From assembly GCA_013423325.1 (NCBI GenBank), contig BLJB01000150.1, positions 124,001 through 188,000 on the forward strand: DNA of 64,000 bases, written 5' to 3'. Position 1 is the first letter of the stretch, and every line of letters starts with the position of its first letter. This DNA comes from Usnea hakonensis (lineage: Eukaryota > Ascomycota > Lecanoromycetes > Lecanorales > Parmeliaceae). Position numbers and translations under genes: made by a program. Under the pieces are notes generated by a model. The model worked only from the letters and a program-made list of their open reading frames with translations. It was not told the DNA's origin and made no database searches. Shown here piece after piece: positions 1 to 10,842 of the stretch.

Positions 1-1005
1 TCACAGACGTCGACGCTTCCTCCACTGCCTATGACTGATGACACTGACATTGGCGGACCCTCTTTACAGCGGACACCATCGCAGAAAGCAGCGGAGATCA
101 CGAATCCTCTCGTGGCTGACATGAAGCGGCCATTCGTCGACAAGGACTGCATGCGTGACCCTCTCAATGATTCTTTTTTCCTGGATACCTGGCACGCTGT
201 CGCAGAGAACAACACCAAGCTTTTCCGGCAAGTCTTTCGATGCCAGCCAGACAACGATGTCAAATCATGGAGAGAATACAAAGAATACTCAGCTTATGCT
301 GAGCGTTTTTCCCAAGCACAGGGTGGCGGCAAGAGTAAGGACCGAGTTCAGCAAGATGCTCCTGGCTCAAGTGGACCCCCAGGTAGCGCTAGTTTTCCTG
401 ACAAGCTTCGTCTACTTGGACCTATTGGAGAGAAGGCTGGCGACGCAGAAAGCAAAGCGGAGACATTTGGAGAGAAACTCATGCATAGCTTGAGCCAAAA
501 CGACGGTCAGAAAGACAACCATTATAGGACTCAACCCATGGGGAGAATCGAAGAGTGGGCCGAGGAAGCCAACAAGGCACAACTTGAACGACATGCAGCA
601 GAATCCAGAGAAAAGCGACAAAGGTCCGTCAGTGCTGCTGACACTGACACGATCGTTGACGAAAAGGCCCACTTGCGCACCTCCAATGAGCTGAAGCCCT
701 CTGCAACCGCTGACTCGGAAGCCACGACCAAGATGCCGCCGCCGCCGCCGCCGCCTTCTGTCGCCTACTCGGATGCCCTAAATCGCAACACGTCGACTCA
801 GAAGAGACGGAGAAGGGCAACCACCCGGAGTTCGAGGAGAGAATTTCATGCCAGCGACGACATCATCCCTCTGACTGACGCGGACGACCTGATGCAGATG
901 GTCCAAGGCCATTTGGTACTTTGGCCGTATGACTGGCTGGCGAGGGAGGAGCAGGGCGGCAATTGGCTGTATAGCATTGATGGGTTGGCGCCTTTGGAGA
1001 TTTAG
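1..1005 (+). CDS. Phospholipase D1 (Spo14/PldA type), C-terminal part
   Basis: The frame is open from base 1 to the TAG at 1003-1005, so the gene begins outside the window and only the C-terminal ~334 residues are present. The segment RDPLNDSFF...DTWHAVAENN..LFRQVFRC matches the C-terminal element of eukaryotic PLD1 that follows the second HKD motif. The last residues (VQGHLVLWPYDWLAREE...NWLY) match the conserved PLD tail. Between them lies a low-complexity, charged insert with a run of prolines near 735-755, as in filamentous-fungal PLD1. The enzyme hydrolyses phosphatidylcholine to phosphatidic acid at membranes and acts in secretion and sporulation. The HKD catalytic motifs are not in the window. 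The next gene (IFRD type) is convergent. Family assignment rests on the two conserved C-terminal blocks. Confidence 0.82.
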   Translation, partial: SQTSTLPPLPMTDDTDIGGPSLQRTPSQKAAEITNPLVADMKRPFVDKDCMRDPLNDSFFLDTWHAVAENNTKLFRQVFRCQPDNDVKSWREYKEYSAYAERFSQAQGGGKSKDRVQQDAPGSSGPPGSASFPDKLRLLGPIGEKAGDAESKAETFGEKLMHSLSQNDGQKDNHYRTQPMGRIEEWAEEANKAQLERHAAESREKRQRSVSAADTDTIVDEKAHLRTSNELKPSATADSEATTKMPPPPPPPSVAYSDALNRNTSTQKRRRRATTRSSRREFHASDDIIPLTDADDLMQMVQGHLVLWPYDWLAREEQGGNWLYSIDGLAPLEI

Positions 1006-2010
1006 TAAGGCCTTTTCTCTGTCCTTACCCAACAGCCGGGGTGTATCTTGCTAACCCGGACCAGCAACTAATTATTTCCGTGACCTCGCTTGCTTTGGTC
1101 TGACGAATCTTGCAAACACAAGCTACACAATTCGCAAGCCCACGATTCGGGCTTTCTCGGCTCTGGAAGCATAGCGGGCACGGCGTTTTCACCTTCCTTT
1201 TGTTTCGATACATGCACAAGCGACGGCGTTTTTGTTCCCCTCAAACTTCGGGGCTCTATTGATTACATGCATACATATTCTATACTCCAGATGTCCCACT
1301 CAGGCAGTGGATGATGGGAATGGTGGTGGAGCAAATTGGTTCCCCTTTCTACCTAATACTTGCCGAACCTGGCTTTCCGTCTGATCCTGGCCTGGACGAG
1401 TACATAGCCATAGCCATTGCTAAGGAGAGTTCGTGACTGAGACGTGCCCAGTTTGTTATTTCCTCTCTTACCTACTACATCGATGGATGCGAATAATGCT
1501 GTCTCCACGCACTCTAATCATCACATCCGGAGCAAAATCACTTTCCATCGCGATTGTTTGATGCATGCTTTATCATACGTTCAAGGTCAAAGTAAACTAG
1601 CTCCCCTTGCTAACAAAGTCTCCTATGTTTTCGCCATGGTAGATTACTGCTTTCTTTCGCGTCACAAATTCTAATTATCTAGGATGCGACTGGTTCTTTT
1701 ATAAATATTGTGACGTCGGATATGAATTTTCCCTCCATGTTATTACGTTGTGATCGAGATTCGAAGTTTAGAGAAAGGAAAAGAAAAAGAAGAGAAAAAA
1801 AAGGTATGACGCCTTGGACCTGAGAGGTGTTGAAATTGCGAATTCGCCAGGCACTTCATCATTTCGAATATGCCAGGAACAAGAGTCGTCTAAGAAACCG
1901 TCCACCGACTCCATGCTCTCCAATTTATCAATGTTGAAAGAATTTCGAGACGAAGTTTTCGCTACCCATCATCATCATCATCATCACCATCGTTATCCAC
2001 GCCCCATCCG
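1006..2010. other. Intergenic region between convergent PLD1 and IFRD genes
   Basis: About 1 kb with no gene I can support. It holds the 3' flanks of two convergent genes and a (CAT)n microsatellite at 1967-1990. A purine-rich tract lies at about 1774-1803. Open frames here are short and have no family resemblance. Confidence 0.6.
1967..1990. repeat. (CAT)8 trinucleotide microsatellite
   Basis: Eight CAT triplets with one CAC interruption, 20 bp beyond the stop codon of the IFRD gene. In one frame it would encode a histidine run, but that frame has no other protein-like character, so it is treated as non-coding 3' flank. Confidence 0.85.
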
Positions 2011-3518
2011 TCACCTATCACCGCCCATCATAGTCGGCAGCGTCTCAAACACCACCTCGTTCCTCTCATAATGGCCCATGAACCCCCCCTGCAACACCCT
2101 CTTCAGCCCCTGCAGCCGCGTCAACTTCCACCACTTGTCGATCCTCATGACGCCGCCGTTTGGGAACCGGACCACCATCCTCGAGCCGTAGCGTTTGCCA
2201 GTTTCGTCGTTGATGGCGTTCTGGTATCTAGGGCCCCGGGTCGGGTATTCGACCGAGTTCAGAATGTCGGCAAAGTTTGTACGGAGAGCTTTGCGATCGG
2301 TCTTGCTGAGGTGATGTGTACTGATTGAGGCGATGGATTGGAGAGAGTGGATGAGCTGGTCGGTGCGCCGGTAGGCGGAGTAGAGACGGATGAGCTTGGG
2401 GACGCCGGGGGTTTCGTCGGGGTCGGACACGATCTCGCTGTCTGAATAGTCGGCTAGGCTGTCCTCTTCGGAATCGGCTTGCTTGAAGGATTTCTCATAG
2501 AGAAGAGCTATGTTTTCGCCGGCTGCTATTTGAACGGAAGGAAATGACGAGGTGATTTGTTCTGCGAAGGCTTCGACAGCGTCTTCAGACTGGGAGGCCA
2601 TGTCGTCTATCAGAGTGCAGAGGAATCCCCATTCTTCAAGCGCAGCGGTCACAGGCTCAGGCTCGTCGGGAGCGGAAATGGTGTGCCCGTCGCTGGTTAT
2701 GATTTCGAGTAAAAAGTCCATGTTTTCCAGGATCTCGTCGTCGGAGGCGCCACCGTAGAATGTGCAAGTGCCGAGGGCGTGAATAGCGGCTGCCTTGCTG
2801 GCGGTGGAGGTAGAATGAGAGATTACACGTTTGAGTGGAGTGGATGCGGCTTCGTATATGAGATCTGAGGGCGAGGTCATGAGGGTCATCGTCAGTGCTA
2901 CGCGAAGACGGTCAGTATAAAAAATTTTAGTAGAGAGATCACGGGCATACCTTTCAAAGCGAGTATCGTCTCCTTTTCCGTCTTTTCTTCCTTGATGCTT
3001 TTCAGAAAAGCAACCACGAGCTCCGCTTCCTTTCCACAAATCTCCTCCTCCGCATACTGCGAGGTCAAGATGTGTATGTAGACCTTGTAGCATTTTTCTC
3101 TTCCCTGTACCGTACTGCCCTTTCTGGCGAGGATTTCCTCCAATCGGTCTGCGAGCTCCGGCCTCCACGCATCTCCCGAGTGATCAGTAGTGTCGCCGTT
3201 GAGGATGTCATCAATGGAGCCAACACTATGCCATTCGTGAGCACTGATAGCTCCAGGTAGCATGAGAAGGGGAGGCAGCCTCGTCGGAGAACGAAGCCAA
3301 GGCAAAGGAGACAGTCAGTCTTACCTGAATGATGTCTCATCACTGAACTCTTCTTCATCGTCTGAGCCCCCTCTGCTACTGTTTCCCCTAACCCTACTAG
3401 TGGCGCGAGACGTTGCAGGGGAATTGGACTTTGAATTGGCGGGAGACGAGACTTTGGAGCGCGCCTTGCGAGAAGTCGTCTTGCTGCTCTCGAGAGCTCG
3501 TCGACGTAGATCGTGCAT
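2011..3518 (-). CDS. Interferon-related developmental regulator (IFRD) family protein
   Basis: Three exons: 3518-3325, 3243-2951 and 2897-2011, total 1374 nt, 457 residues. The introns are 81 and 53 nt with GT/AG ends, and phases agree. The N terminus MHDLRRRALESSKT is the usual start of fungal IFRD proteins and is followed by a Ser-rich acidic linker (SDDEEEFSDE). The IFRD armadillo-like helical domain covers about residues 65-330 (AHEWHSVGSIDDILN... to the AALEEWGFLCTLIDD region). The C-terminal IFRD domain covers about 360-455 and includes RKALRTNFADILNSVEYPTRGP and GMRIDKWWKLTRLQGLK-like elements. The animal relatives are transcriptional co-regulators; the fungal role is poorly defined. 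The in-frame ATG at 3536 lies six codons upstream; 3518 was preferred because family proteins begin with MHDLRR. Confidence 0.88.
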
Positions 3519-4313
3519 GATGTAGAGCAGTTGCAAGAAGTATGAGGGAAATGTTCAAAGCAAATTGATGTTGGATGGTAGTGAGGTCTTGTTAAAAACC
3601 GTGGGAGCTATTTAAAATCGAGTTCGAGGAATCTGCAAAGTTCTGAGGGTAAAAGATAAAGTCGCAGTTCCATTAATGGCCTTTGTTGAAATGAAATAGC
3701 GAGAAGCTATTGTTGGGAGCAAAAAGTCAGTGAGGTGAATGGAGTGAATGGAGTGACTGGTTGTGGTGAATGATGTTTGTAAGAGTCATCTGCTTTAGGC
3801 CTCTTATTATTGTTCTTCGTGTTAACTCTAGAATGTACCTAACGCGAAAATGATTAGCGTCAGATGCCCGTCCTTTATACCCGAGGTCGTCCATGCTAAG
3901 AACCACCACATGAGTACAATCTATTTCTCTCTATTTCTTTCTTTCTAACAACATTTCCAATGCTAAATCTTGCAACTCTGTACATCTTCACTTACTTAAA
4001 TGTATTCGATGAGATCCTTGTGACCAAGGCAGAAGAAAAAACCTATGTTGATAGATACACATGATCGAAGCACAGTCCTATTCCGCTTCCTTGAAATCTC
4101 GTCTTTTCAAGGCTATCATTTGTTCAGCAACTGCCTGGACCGTCCATATCCGTCGCCTCTCATTTTGTTTGAAAATCCCCCAAGCCTGCGCCTCGCTAAG
4201 AATCAATCGTGAACCAACCATTGCCTTCCTTCCCCTTACTTTTTATGCACGCAACAAATACAATCTGTCTCTCCACCTCCTCTGCTTTTCTCCTGCTCAA
4301 CGTCACAAGCCCC
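3519..4313. other. Intergenic region, IFRD promoter and RTF1 3' flank
   Basis: About 0.8 kb. The right part is the 3' flank of RTF1 (-) and the left part the promoter of the IFRD gene (-). Short direct repeats (GAATGGAGTGAATGGAGTGA, 3736-3755) are present. I see no gene. Confidence 0.6.
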
Positions 4314-6361
4314 TTAGATTTCAATGTCAATCCCCATGTCCATGGCTGCGATAATCTCATCGTCCATATTACGATTACCGAGTACGGGCATGCCCGAAGC
4401 AGTAAACTTTTGGGCTGGGCTTGGTAACACCGGCTTTGTTACCTCCACCTTGGGGGTAGTGACGGCAGCAGGGGTGGTGGAACGACTGACGTCACGACTG
4501 CTGCCATTCTGGCGGGCAAGGTGCGGATTCAGACTCTCATTGGCATCGTGATGGATCTTCGCATAAGTCTTGACACGCGCAGAGGGATTCGGCACAGCCT
4601 CTCCACGCTGAACGGCTTCACGGTTGATCCGTTCAGCTTTGCGCTCTGCGAGTTGAGCTTTACGGACGTTTTCGCGGTTTGCCTTGCGGTTGGCTTTATT
4701 CAATTCAGCAAGGCGCTCCTGTTGCGTCGGTCCAGCAGGGACAACAGGTTTGGCCTTGGGGTCGACAAGGAAGGTACCGTACTTGAGCTTCGGTCCATCT
4801 AGAGCAGCTAGCTCGGCGTCACACTTGGCAATTGCTGCTTCGTCGCCTTTTCCAACGGCGGCGCGACGACGGTTGTTGATAGTATTCCGCTCAAAGTAGG
4901 CCTCCTTTTTTTGCGTGACACCTTGGCGTCTCAGCTTCTCCGTGACCTCTTCATCGGTAAAGTGATAGTTGACGACTCTGTCGAAATCTGTGAGCTTCGA
5001 AATGAGGGAGGCCTTGGTAGGGAGCGTTTTTCCAGCATCACTCAAGGCGCTTTTATAATTTGCGACCTCGGCCTATACGCGTTAGTGTTGTAAGTATTGA
5101 GGCTGAGGCTGCAACACACCTCTGTTGGTATTGAGTTCGAAATGGCCGCGAAGTGCATTTCTTTCGTGGCTCCATCGATAGCAAGCTGGAAATGCTGATT
5201 GGTGACGATTTTCTTTCCGTTTGGCCTCTCAACCGCGTAGTCGAAGCCTTCCTTTTCAAAGATACCTGATGCAATTAGTGGAGACCACGGTCAGACTTGA
5301 GAAGATCGTACCTTTGATCAGCATCAAATCATAGTGCGTCTCACCGCTCGCATTTGGCTTTGATGGTAGTCGAACATAGAAGTCCTTGACCGCCTCCCCG
5401 AACCCAGGGTGAAAGCAGTAGTCCGCGAGTGCACCACGAGATAAAGTCGCACGACGGACATCGTGATAGTCCGCGGGCTGCGCGTTTTGAAATTTGCTCT
5501 GATCCAGCTTAAATTTCCCATCATCCCATTCAACCTCGCTTTCTCCATCAGCATCCGCACTCGAATATCTATTTTCACTAGAGCTTCGTGCCCGGTTGTC
5601 TTTTCGATTCACGCCGTCGCGTTTCCGCTGTTGATCTCGCAGGTTCTTCTCTTGGCGCTGACGCTTGTAAGCATCGATGGCTGCTGACGTTTCTCCGACT
5701 TTGCGACCCCCGAGTGTAGTCTTCTGGCGAGAGCTCTTCCTAGGGCTATCTTCAGGATCTGTATTACCGATTTTGCGCTTCTTGTCGGCCAATTTGGCAT
5801 TCACATTCCCGCGGGATTGCAAGAGGAGACGCAGCTGTTGGTCTTGGTTGTGGCGTTGGACGATTGAGTCGCGATCTGCAAGGATCGTCTCACGTTCAAG
5901 TTGCGAGAGGCCCATGATTGTCTTCTTATCTTCCTCTGAGTAAAACTTGTTGTCAACTGGGAAGATGGGACCGCCGGCACCAGCGCCATGGGTCAAAGAG
6001 GCATCTGATTCGGATTCAGACATTGGAGCAGATTGTAAAGAGTTCGGCGATCTGGGTGCGGAAGAGCTTGAGATAGATATTAGTATGATTTTAGGACTTT
6101 AAGTCCTTATACAATGACTTACGCTTCACCTTCGTCCTCGGACTCAGCCTTGCGTTTCTTTAAGGACTTGCTAGCGCCCCCACGCTTAGCGGATGCATTC
6201 GGGGTCAGATTAGATTGATCTTTGGTATGTGGAGAAGACACCGAAAGTGTAGGTAGTGGAGAGACAGGTTTGGCAGGTGCAGGAGGTGCCTGCGGGGTGT
6301 CTTCATCGGAGGAATCATCACCCCCCGCAAGAGCAAGAAGTTCCGCATCGTCGACCTCCAT
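4314..6361 (-). CDS. RTF1: RNA polymerase II-associated protein RTF1 (PAF1 complex)
   Basis: Four exons: 6361-6123, 6066-5312, 5265-5120 and 5072-4314, total 1899 nt, 632 residues. All introns are GT/AG; intron 1 has a TACTAAT branch site 12 nt before the chosen AAG acceptor, with a second in-frame CAG acceptor 15 nt further on. The N terminus (MEVDDAELLALAGGDDSSDE) is the acidic RTF1 start, followed by a basic Ser-rich linker. The Plus3 domain lies at about residues 280-400 (RRATLSRGALADYCFHPGF, FYVRL, YDLMLIKGIFEKEGFDYAVE). The C-terminal half is a charged coiled coil (QQERLAELNKANRKANREN). RTF1 binds Spt5 and promotes H2B ubiquitylation and elongation in the nucleus. It is divergent from COQ7, with 446 bp between the start codons. 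Confidence 0.94.
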
Positions 6362-6807
6362 TGCAGGCGCTATAGACGGTATCAAATGAATGAACTTTTG
6401 ACGAGAGTGACAAAGCCCGCTTCGTCCAAGTAAAGTGATGGATAGCAGCAGCCAAGCGGTACTGTAGCAGTAGGTTTGATATGATGAAGCTGATTTGGTA
6501 GATACGTATACAATCGAAGCCAAAGTAACAGTGCAAAATCAAAAAGTGATGTGTGTTGAGATTTATAGATTTCAGGAAGAAACTAAAGAAATAGGAGGGG
6601 TTGGTGTTTTCCCAAGCGTCAAGTGAAGAGTCAGTCATGAGTGATATTGAGATACATTCACTTCCGGGGAACGACGCAACTCCTTTGTGCCAAGGTCCCG
6701 AGCCGCAATAGCCGCGGCATCGGGTGAACCTCGGACTTTGCATGATAGTCTGGATCTGTTTTGGTGTTGATGCCTCAATTTTTTTAAACAAGTGACAATA
6801 GTACACA
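6362..6807. promoter_or_regulatory. Bidirectional promoter region of RTF1 and COQ7
   Basis: 446 bp between the two start codons, transcribed outward on both sides. It contains AT-rich stretches but no motif I can name with confidence. Confidence 0.5.
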
Positions 6808-7581
6808 ATGAAGGCAGCAATATTTGCTCGACCAAGTCTTAGTCAAAATCTACATCGCTCAACTCCAATCCTCGAGTTCCTTCTACCAAGTCTCACCGTC
6901 CGCGCGACTCGACATAGCTCTGCATCAATCACAACTTCCTCAGCCTCTCCAAACACCGAGCCATCACCTGCATCCTTAGAGAGCTCTTCCTCAGACAAGC
7001 GGCGGAAACCTCTCTCGAAAAGCCAGCAAGGATTCTTAGACCGCGCCCTTCGAGTGAACCAAGCCGGCGAGCTCGCCGCAACTTTAATTTACACACACCA
7101 AACAACGTCTATAATTCGTGCCCATCCACATCTCCGGTCTCTCATGCATCACATGCATGCACAAGAGGCCGGTCACTTCTCCACCTTTAACGAGATGCTG
7201 GCGAAGCACCGCATAAGACCGACAGCTATGTACCCAGTCTGGTCCGCTGCTGCCTCCGTACTCGGCTGGGGGACCGGATTAATGGGTAGGGAAGCAGCTA
7301 TGGCTTGCACAGAGGCTGTAGAGACGGAGATTGGAGGGCATTACAATGGCCAAGTGCGCGTGTTACTTGGATGGGTAAAGGAGATGGAGGAGAAAGGGGA
7401 GGAAGTAGGAGAGGAGGTGCGGGACTTGGTGTCAACGTTGAAAAGGATTCGCGATGAGGAGTTGGAGCATCTAGATGAGGCTGTGGGAGAGGGCGCGAGG
7501 GAGGCAAAACCCTACGAGTTGCTAAACAGGGTCATTAGAAGTGGTTGTAAAGGAGCTATATGGATAAGTGAGAGGGTGTAG
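6808..7581 (+). CDS. COQ7: 5-demethoxyubiquinone hydroxylase COQ7/CAT5, mitochondrial
   Basis: Single exon, 257 residues. The first ~60 residues are rich in Arg, Ser and Thr with almost no acidic residues, as expected for a mitochondrial presequence. The catalytic domain starts at RVNQAGELAA. The carboxylate-bridged di-iron ligands are visible: Glu88 (AGEL), Glu120-x-x-His123 (QEAGH), Glu172 (AVETE) and Glu218-x-x-His221 (EELEH). The enzyme hydroxylates demethoxyubiquinone in the penultimate steps of ubiquinone synthesis on the matrix side of the inner membrane. It converges with SLY1; only 43 bp separate the two stop codons, so the 3' UTRs must overlap. All metal ligands are intact. Confidence 0.95.
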   Translation: MKAAIFARPSLSQNLHRSTPILEFLLPSLTVRATRHSSASITTSSASPNTEPSPASLESSSSDKRRKPLSKSQQGFLDRALRVNQAGELAATLIYTHQTTSIIRAHPHLRSLMHHMHAQEAGHFSTFNEMLAKHRIRPTAMYPVWSAAASVLGWGTGLMGREAAMACTEAVETEIGGHYNGQVRVLLGWVKEMEEKGEEVGEEVRDLVSTLKRIRDEELEHLDEAVGEGAREAKPYELLNRVIRSGCKGAIWISERV

Positions 7582-7624
7582 CGCCCATCGATAGCTGGTG
7601 GGCCTATGACGTTGAATGTAAATG

Positions 7625-9910
7625 CTATCCGCTTTCTGTGCCAAGTCTCGCTGCTACGCCTACAAAATCTTCGGCATTAACAATCTCCGTACTTCCATAA
7701 ACGATTCTCCTCCTTGGACCTCCAGCTCCTTGCGCAGCACTTGTTCTGTGTGCCCAATCCTGCAAGTTTCCGTACTCGTCCATACTCCCGCCACCAACGG
7801 TGAAAACAATTGCCTCGCTGAAGCCTTGCCTTCTTTGGCCAAAGGTTGCGTTTGAGCCAGGACCAAAAGCACCCGGTCCACTTTGTTGGCCTTGCCTAGA
7901 CGAAGGTGCGCCGGGCATAGTGCCTCGTGCATTGGCAGAGCGAGGATCGAAGTAGAGATAATCTTCAGTCTTGGCGATGGCGGACGAAGACGCCGAAGCA
8001 GGGTCCATGAGAGACTCAACTATCTTGGTAATTGTAATGTCTTTGTTCGCAGGGAGGAAGTTCTTGACGCCCGATATCAGGTTCTCGAAATTGGTCCCTA
8101 GCGCACCAGCGCCGAGGCGATCAGTCAGCCTGTTGGAAATGGAGGAAAAGCCACGGAATATGTTGGAATCTGAAGATGGCGCTGACGGTTGAGAGGGAGC
8201 CGAGGTCATCATAGTCATGCGCGTTTCGTCGCGCACTCGTTTGACGTATGTGAGAGCAGTGATGTCGGCGCCTGCACGTGTGAGAGCTTCCTCGAAACGG
8301 TCCATTTCTGCACGAGAGACCTCTTGCTCAGTGCTCAAAAACCATATGATGAACAGACGCAATTTGTCGAGGGGCTCTTTGCCTTTTTCGTCATCATTTA
8401 GAAGTTCGAGCATTTGGGCCTTTGTTTGTTTTGTGATATTTTCTTCAATTTGGAAGAAGTTATCTAATTGCCTCGACTTGATACCCTCAAGGAGAGCAGT
8501 TGCGATATTCATGTGCATATCTAGAATCGCCTTTCGCTCACGTAGTTCAGGGAGAAGAGTGATCGCAGCTTTGAGATGAGATGCTGATGAACCTGTCTCG
8601 TTCAGGTCATCGATGGAGGAAACACCAGTTTTCCGCGTTACCTCAGCTGCATCATCCTTGTATTTCGTAAGCTCCGTATCGATATCCTCTGCGACCTGCG
8701 GGAATGGTATCCCAGCATTTCGAGTCCAGAAAAAGTCGTTAGAATTCAGATCATACGCTCTTCTTGTCTTTCCTTTGCTTGGATTTTCCGCATCGACCAA
8801 AGTTTCCACGGTGATTCGATTGAGGTGCATCTTCAAAACGTCATGGACAAGAGACTGGTATGTCCAGGAATGCGAGAGCATTGGTATAAGGTCAACATTG
8901 CGATCTACAACGACGAGTACTGGCCTTGAGGACGAGGTATTCACAGGTGCTGATGATCTTTGCCCGTAGTTGGAAAATAAGTTGTCTTTGGAGTTCAAAA
9001 TATGATCTCTGAGTTTGCGATCTAATTTTGCAGCTATCATTTCTGCTGGACCACCTCGAGGACTTCGAATTATTGGTATAGAGCCTAGGACGCCGTGAGC
9101 TACTTTCCAGAGAAGCGTTAGGGCTAAGTACCCATTGTGACAACGACGCTGAACAGCCCGCTGACAGTTTTGTCCACTAGCACATCTATCTCCTCGTCTG
9201 TAGTCTTTGGGCTATTCAACGCCCAGTATGTATCTTTTCCCATACCCAAGCTAAATAAATCTGGCTCGCTCACGATGAAGTTCAGGTACTGGTCGTACAT
9301 TTGAGACACACTTTCAGCAGTACCCGATTGTGCAATTTGCGATGCAAAATCCTCCATCAGTGGCCTGGGTATCGAAGAGAGAAAGTTGATGTACGCGTCT
9401 GCATAAAGGCTTTTGGCAAGATCGGAATTAACCAGGCTGAGATTCGCTGAAGTAGGCTCAAGTAGATAGAGAACTGGAACATCGGGTATAGGATGGCGCT
9501 GTGCATTGATATTTCTAGGGGGTAGGGTTAGCTTTGCCCTTCTCTAAGCTCACGTCTGCCCGAGACTGCTGTTTAAGGGTATAGGTACAGGTGTATCGTA
9601 ACGCCAAATCCACGCAGATCATTAACCCTGAGAACGCTGCTTATAACATCTCGGCCTAGGTCATCGAACACGAGGACCTTCCAGATAGGATCTCCATCAG
9701 AATTCAAGACGGGTGTTGACTGAGGAGTGGGACCGTTAGCGGCAGCTGGATCATGGCCATTGGTAGATGTAGAGGAGGGCAAATGGTTGAGGTTCAGTAT
9801 CTTGCCCAGAGAAGCTTCAAACAAAGTCAGCGACAGATAATGCGTGAGTTTCAAGGAGTGGAAGGCCTACCTACTTGCCGGTCTCGAAGCGTTTGCTGGT
9901 GGGCAACCAT
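7625..9910 (-). CDS. SLY1: Sec1/Munc18 family protein SLY1
   Basis: Four exons: 9910-9871, 9814-9589, 9514-9132 and 9084-7625, total 2109 nt, 702 residues. The start MVAHQQTLRDRQVASLGKILNLN is the classical SLY1 N terminus, split by intron 1. Following blocks are WKVLVFDDLGRDVISS, PIPDVPVLYLLEPT, LVVVDRNVDLIPMLSHSWTY and HDVLKMHLNRI, all typical of SM proteins. The C-terminal part ends with RRRIVYGSTEIVNAEDFV, as in the family. A Gly/Ser/Pro-rich insert sits at about residues 600-640. SLY1 binds Sed5-type syntaxins and promotes ER-Golgi and intra-Golgi SNARE assembly. Intron 1 uses the second of two overlapping GTAG donors; only that choice keeps the conserved frame. Confidence 0.94.
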
Positions 9911-10842
9911 GATCGAAGGAAAGTGCCTACACCGAAGAAAAGCGACAAAAGATATGAATCAAATTCGCAGATTCAGGCATTCTTCATTTGATTCGGCTCC
10001 CTCATTGTATAATGTAGTCAAATTTGAAGGTGGCCTCAAAACAACCTCTACTCATTAGTCTCATTAGATACCTGTGTTCCTGGATCATTACCGCCGCTGC
10101 CTGGAGAGCTAGCACTAGCGCCTCCGGTAATAAAACAATTGCAACGTCGCGATCTTTTCCTGCTCCGCAACTCTCTTACAACTCCATCTCCCATCACTCT
10201 CCTCCATCAATGAGCGACATAGACTGCTCGATGAATGGTTTAAGCATTTTCAAGTATTGTCTGGACGTGTTTCCAAGTATTCTGGAGTAGGGTGACGGTT
10301 CGTGTTAGGTGGACGCGGTGAGGTACATACGGTTGATACTTGAGGGGTGGATTTTCATCCCACCGAAATTTTTCGGTGTTCTCGAACACCTTCCGCTCTC
10401 TGTGCTGGGACTGGGCATTAAGTACCTTACCATGGTACGAGTACCTCGAAGTACTTGGATTTGAATTGTCGGATGAGACACAGAATTTGACGGACTCGAA
10501 CATCAATCAAGCCAACACCTAATCTATTACTTTTCTCTCCAGCTAAGGTACAATTCTTCTCTACATCTATCTACGCCAATAACAACGGCATAACTACGGC
10601 GGGTTTCATCGCAGGCACAAAACGGTCTCTTTCCCCCCCCTCCACAAATCGTTTCCAAATCCGCCAAATCCTGAAAGCAAAAATTTTCCGACTGAGCTGG
10701 GCAGCGGTACACGTATTCCACGAAATCTCATCAGCGCTATACCCAATTGGATTTAGCTACATAATTAGTGTCGGATTTTGTACAAACTAAATCCCGTTAA
10801 GGCTGAGCAAACCTTGTCGCTCGGGAGCGCGCAATATCTAGA
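9911..10842. promoter_or_regulatory. Intergenic region between divergent SLY1 and PNUTS-like genes
   Basis: About 0.93 kb containing both promoters. A short inverted repeat is present near 10362-10392 (CACCGAAATTTTTCGGTG, an 18-bp near-perfect hairpin) and a run of eight C's near 10633. No coding frame with family resemblance was seen. Confidence 0.55.

Noticed and set aside
1814..2071. Plus-strand open frame containing a run of histidines
   Set aside because: The run comes from the (CAT)n microsatellite and the frame overlaps the end of the IFRD gene in antisense. No other protein-like feature.
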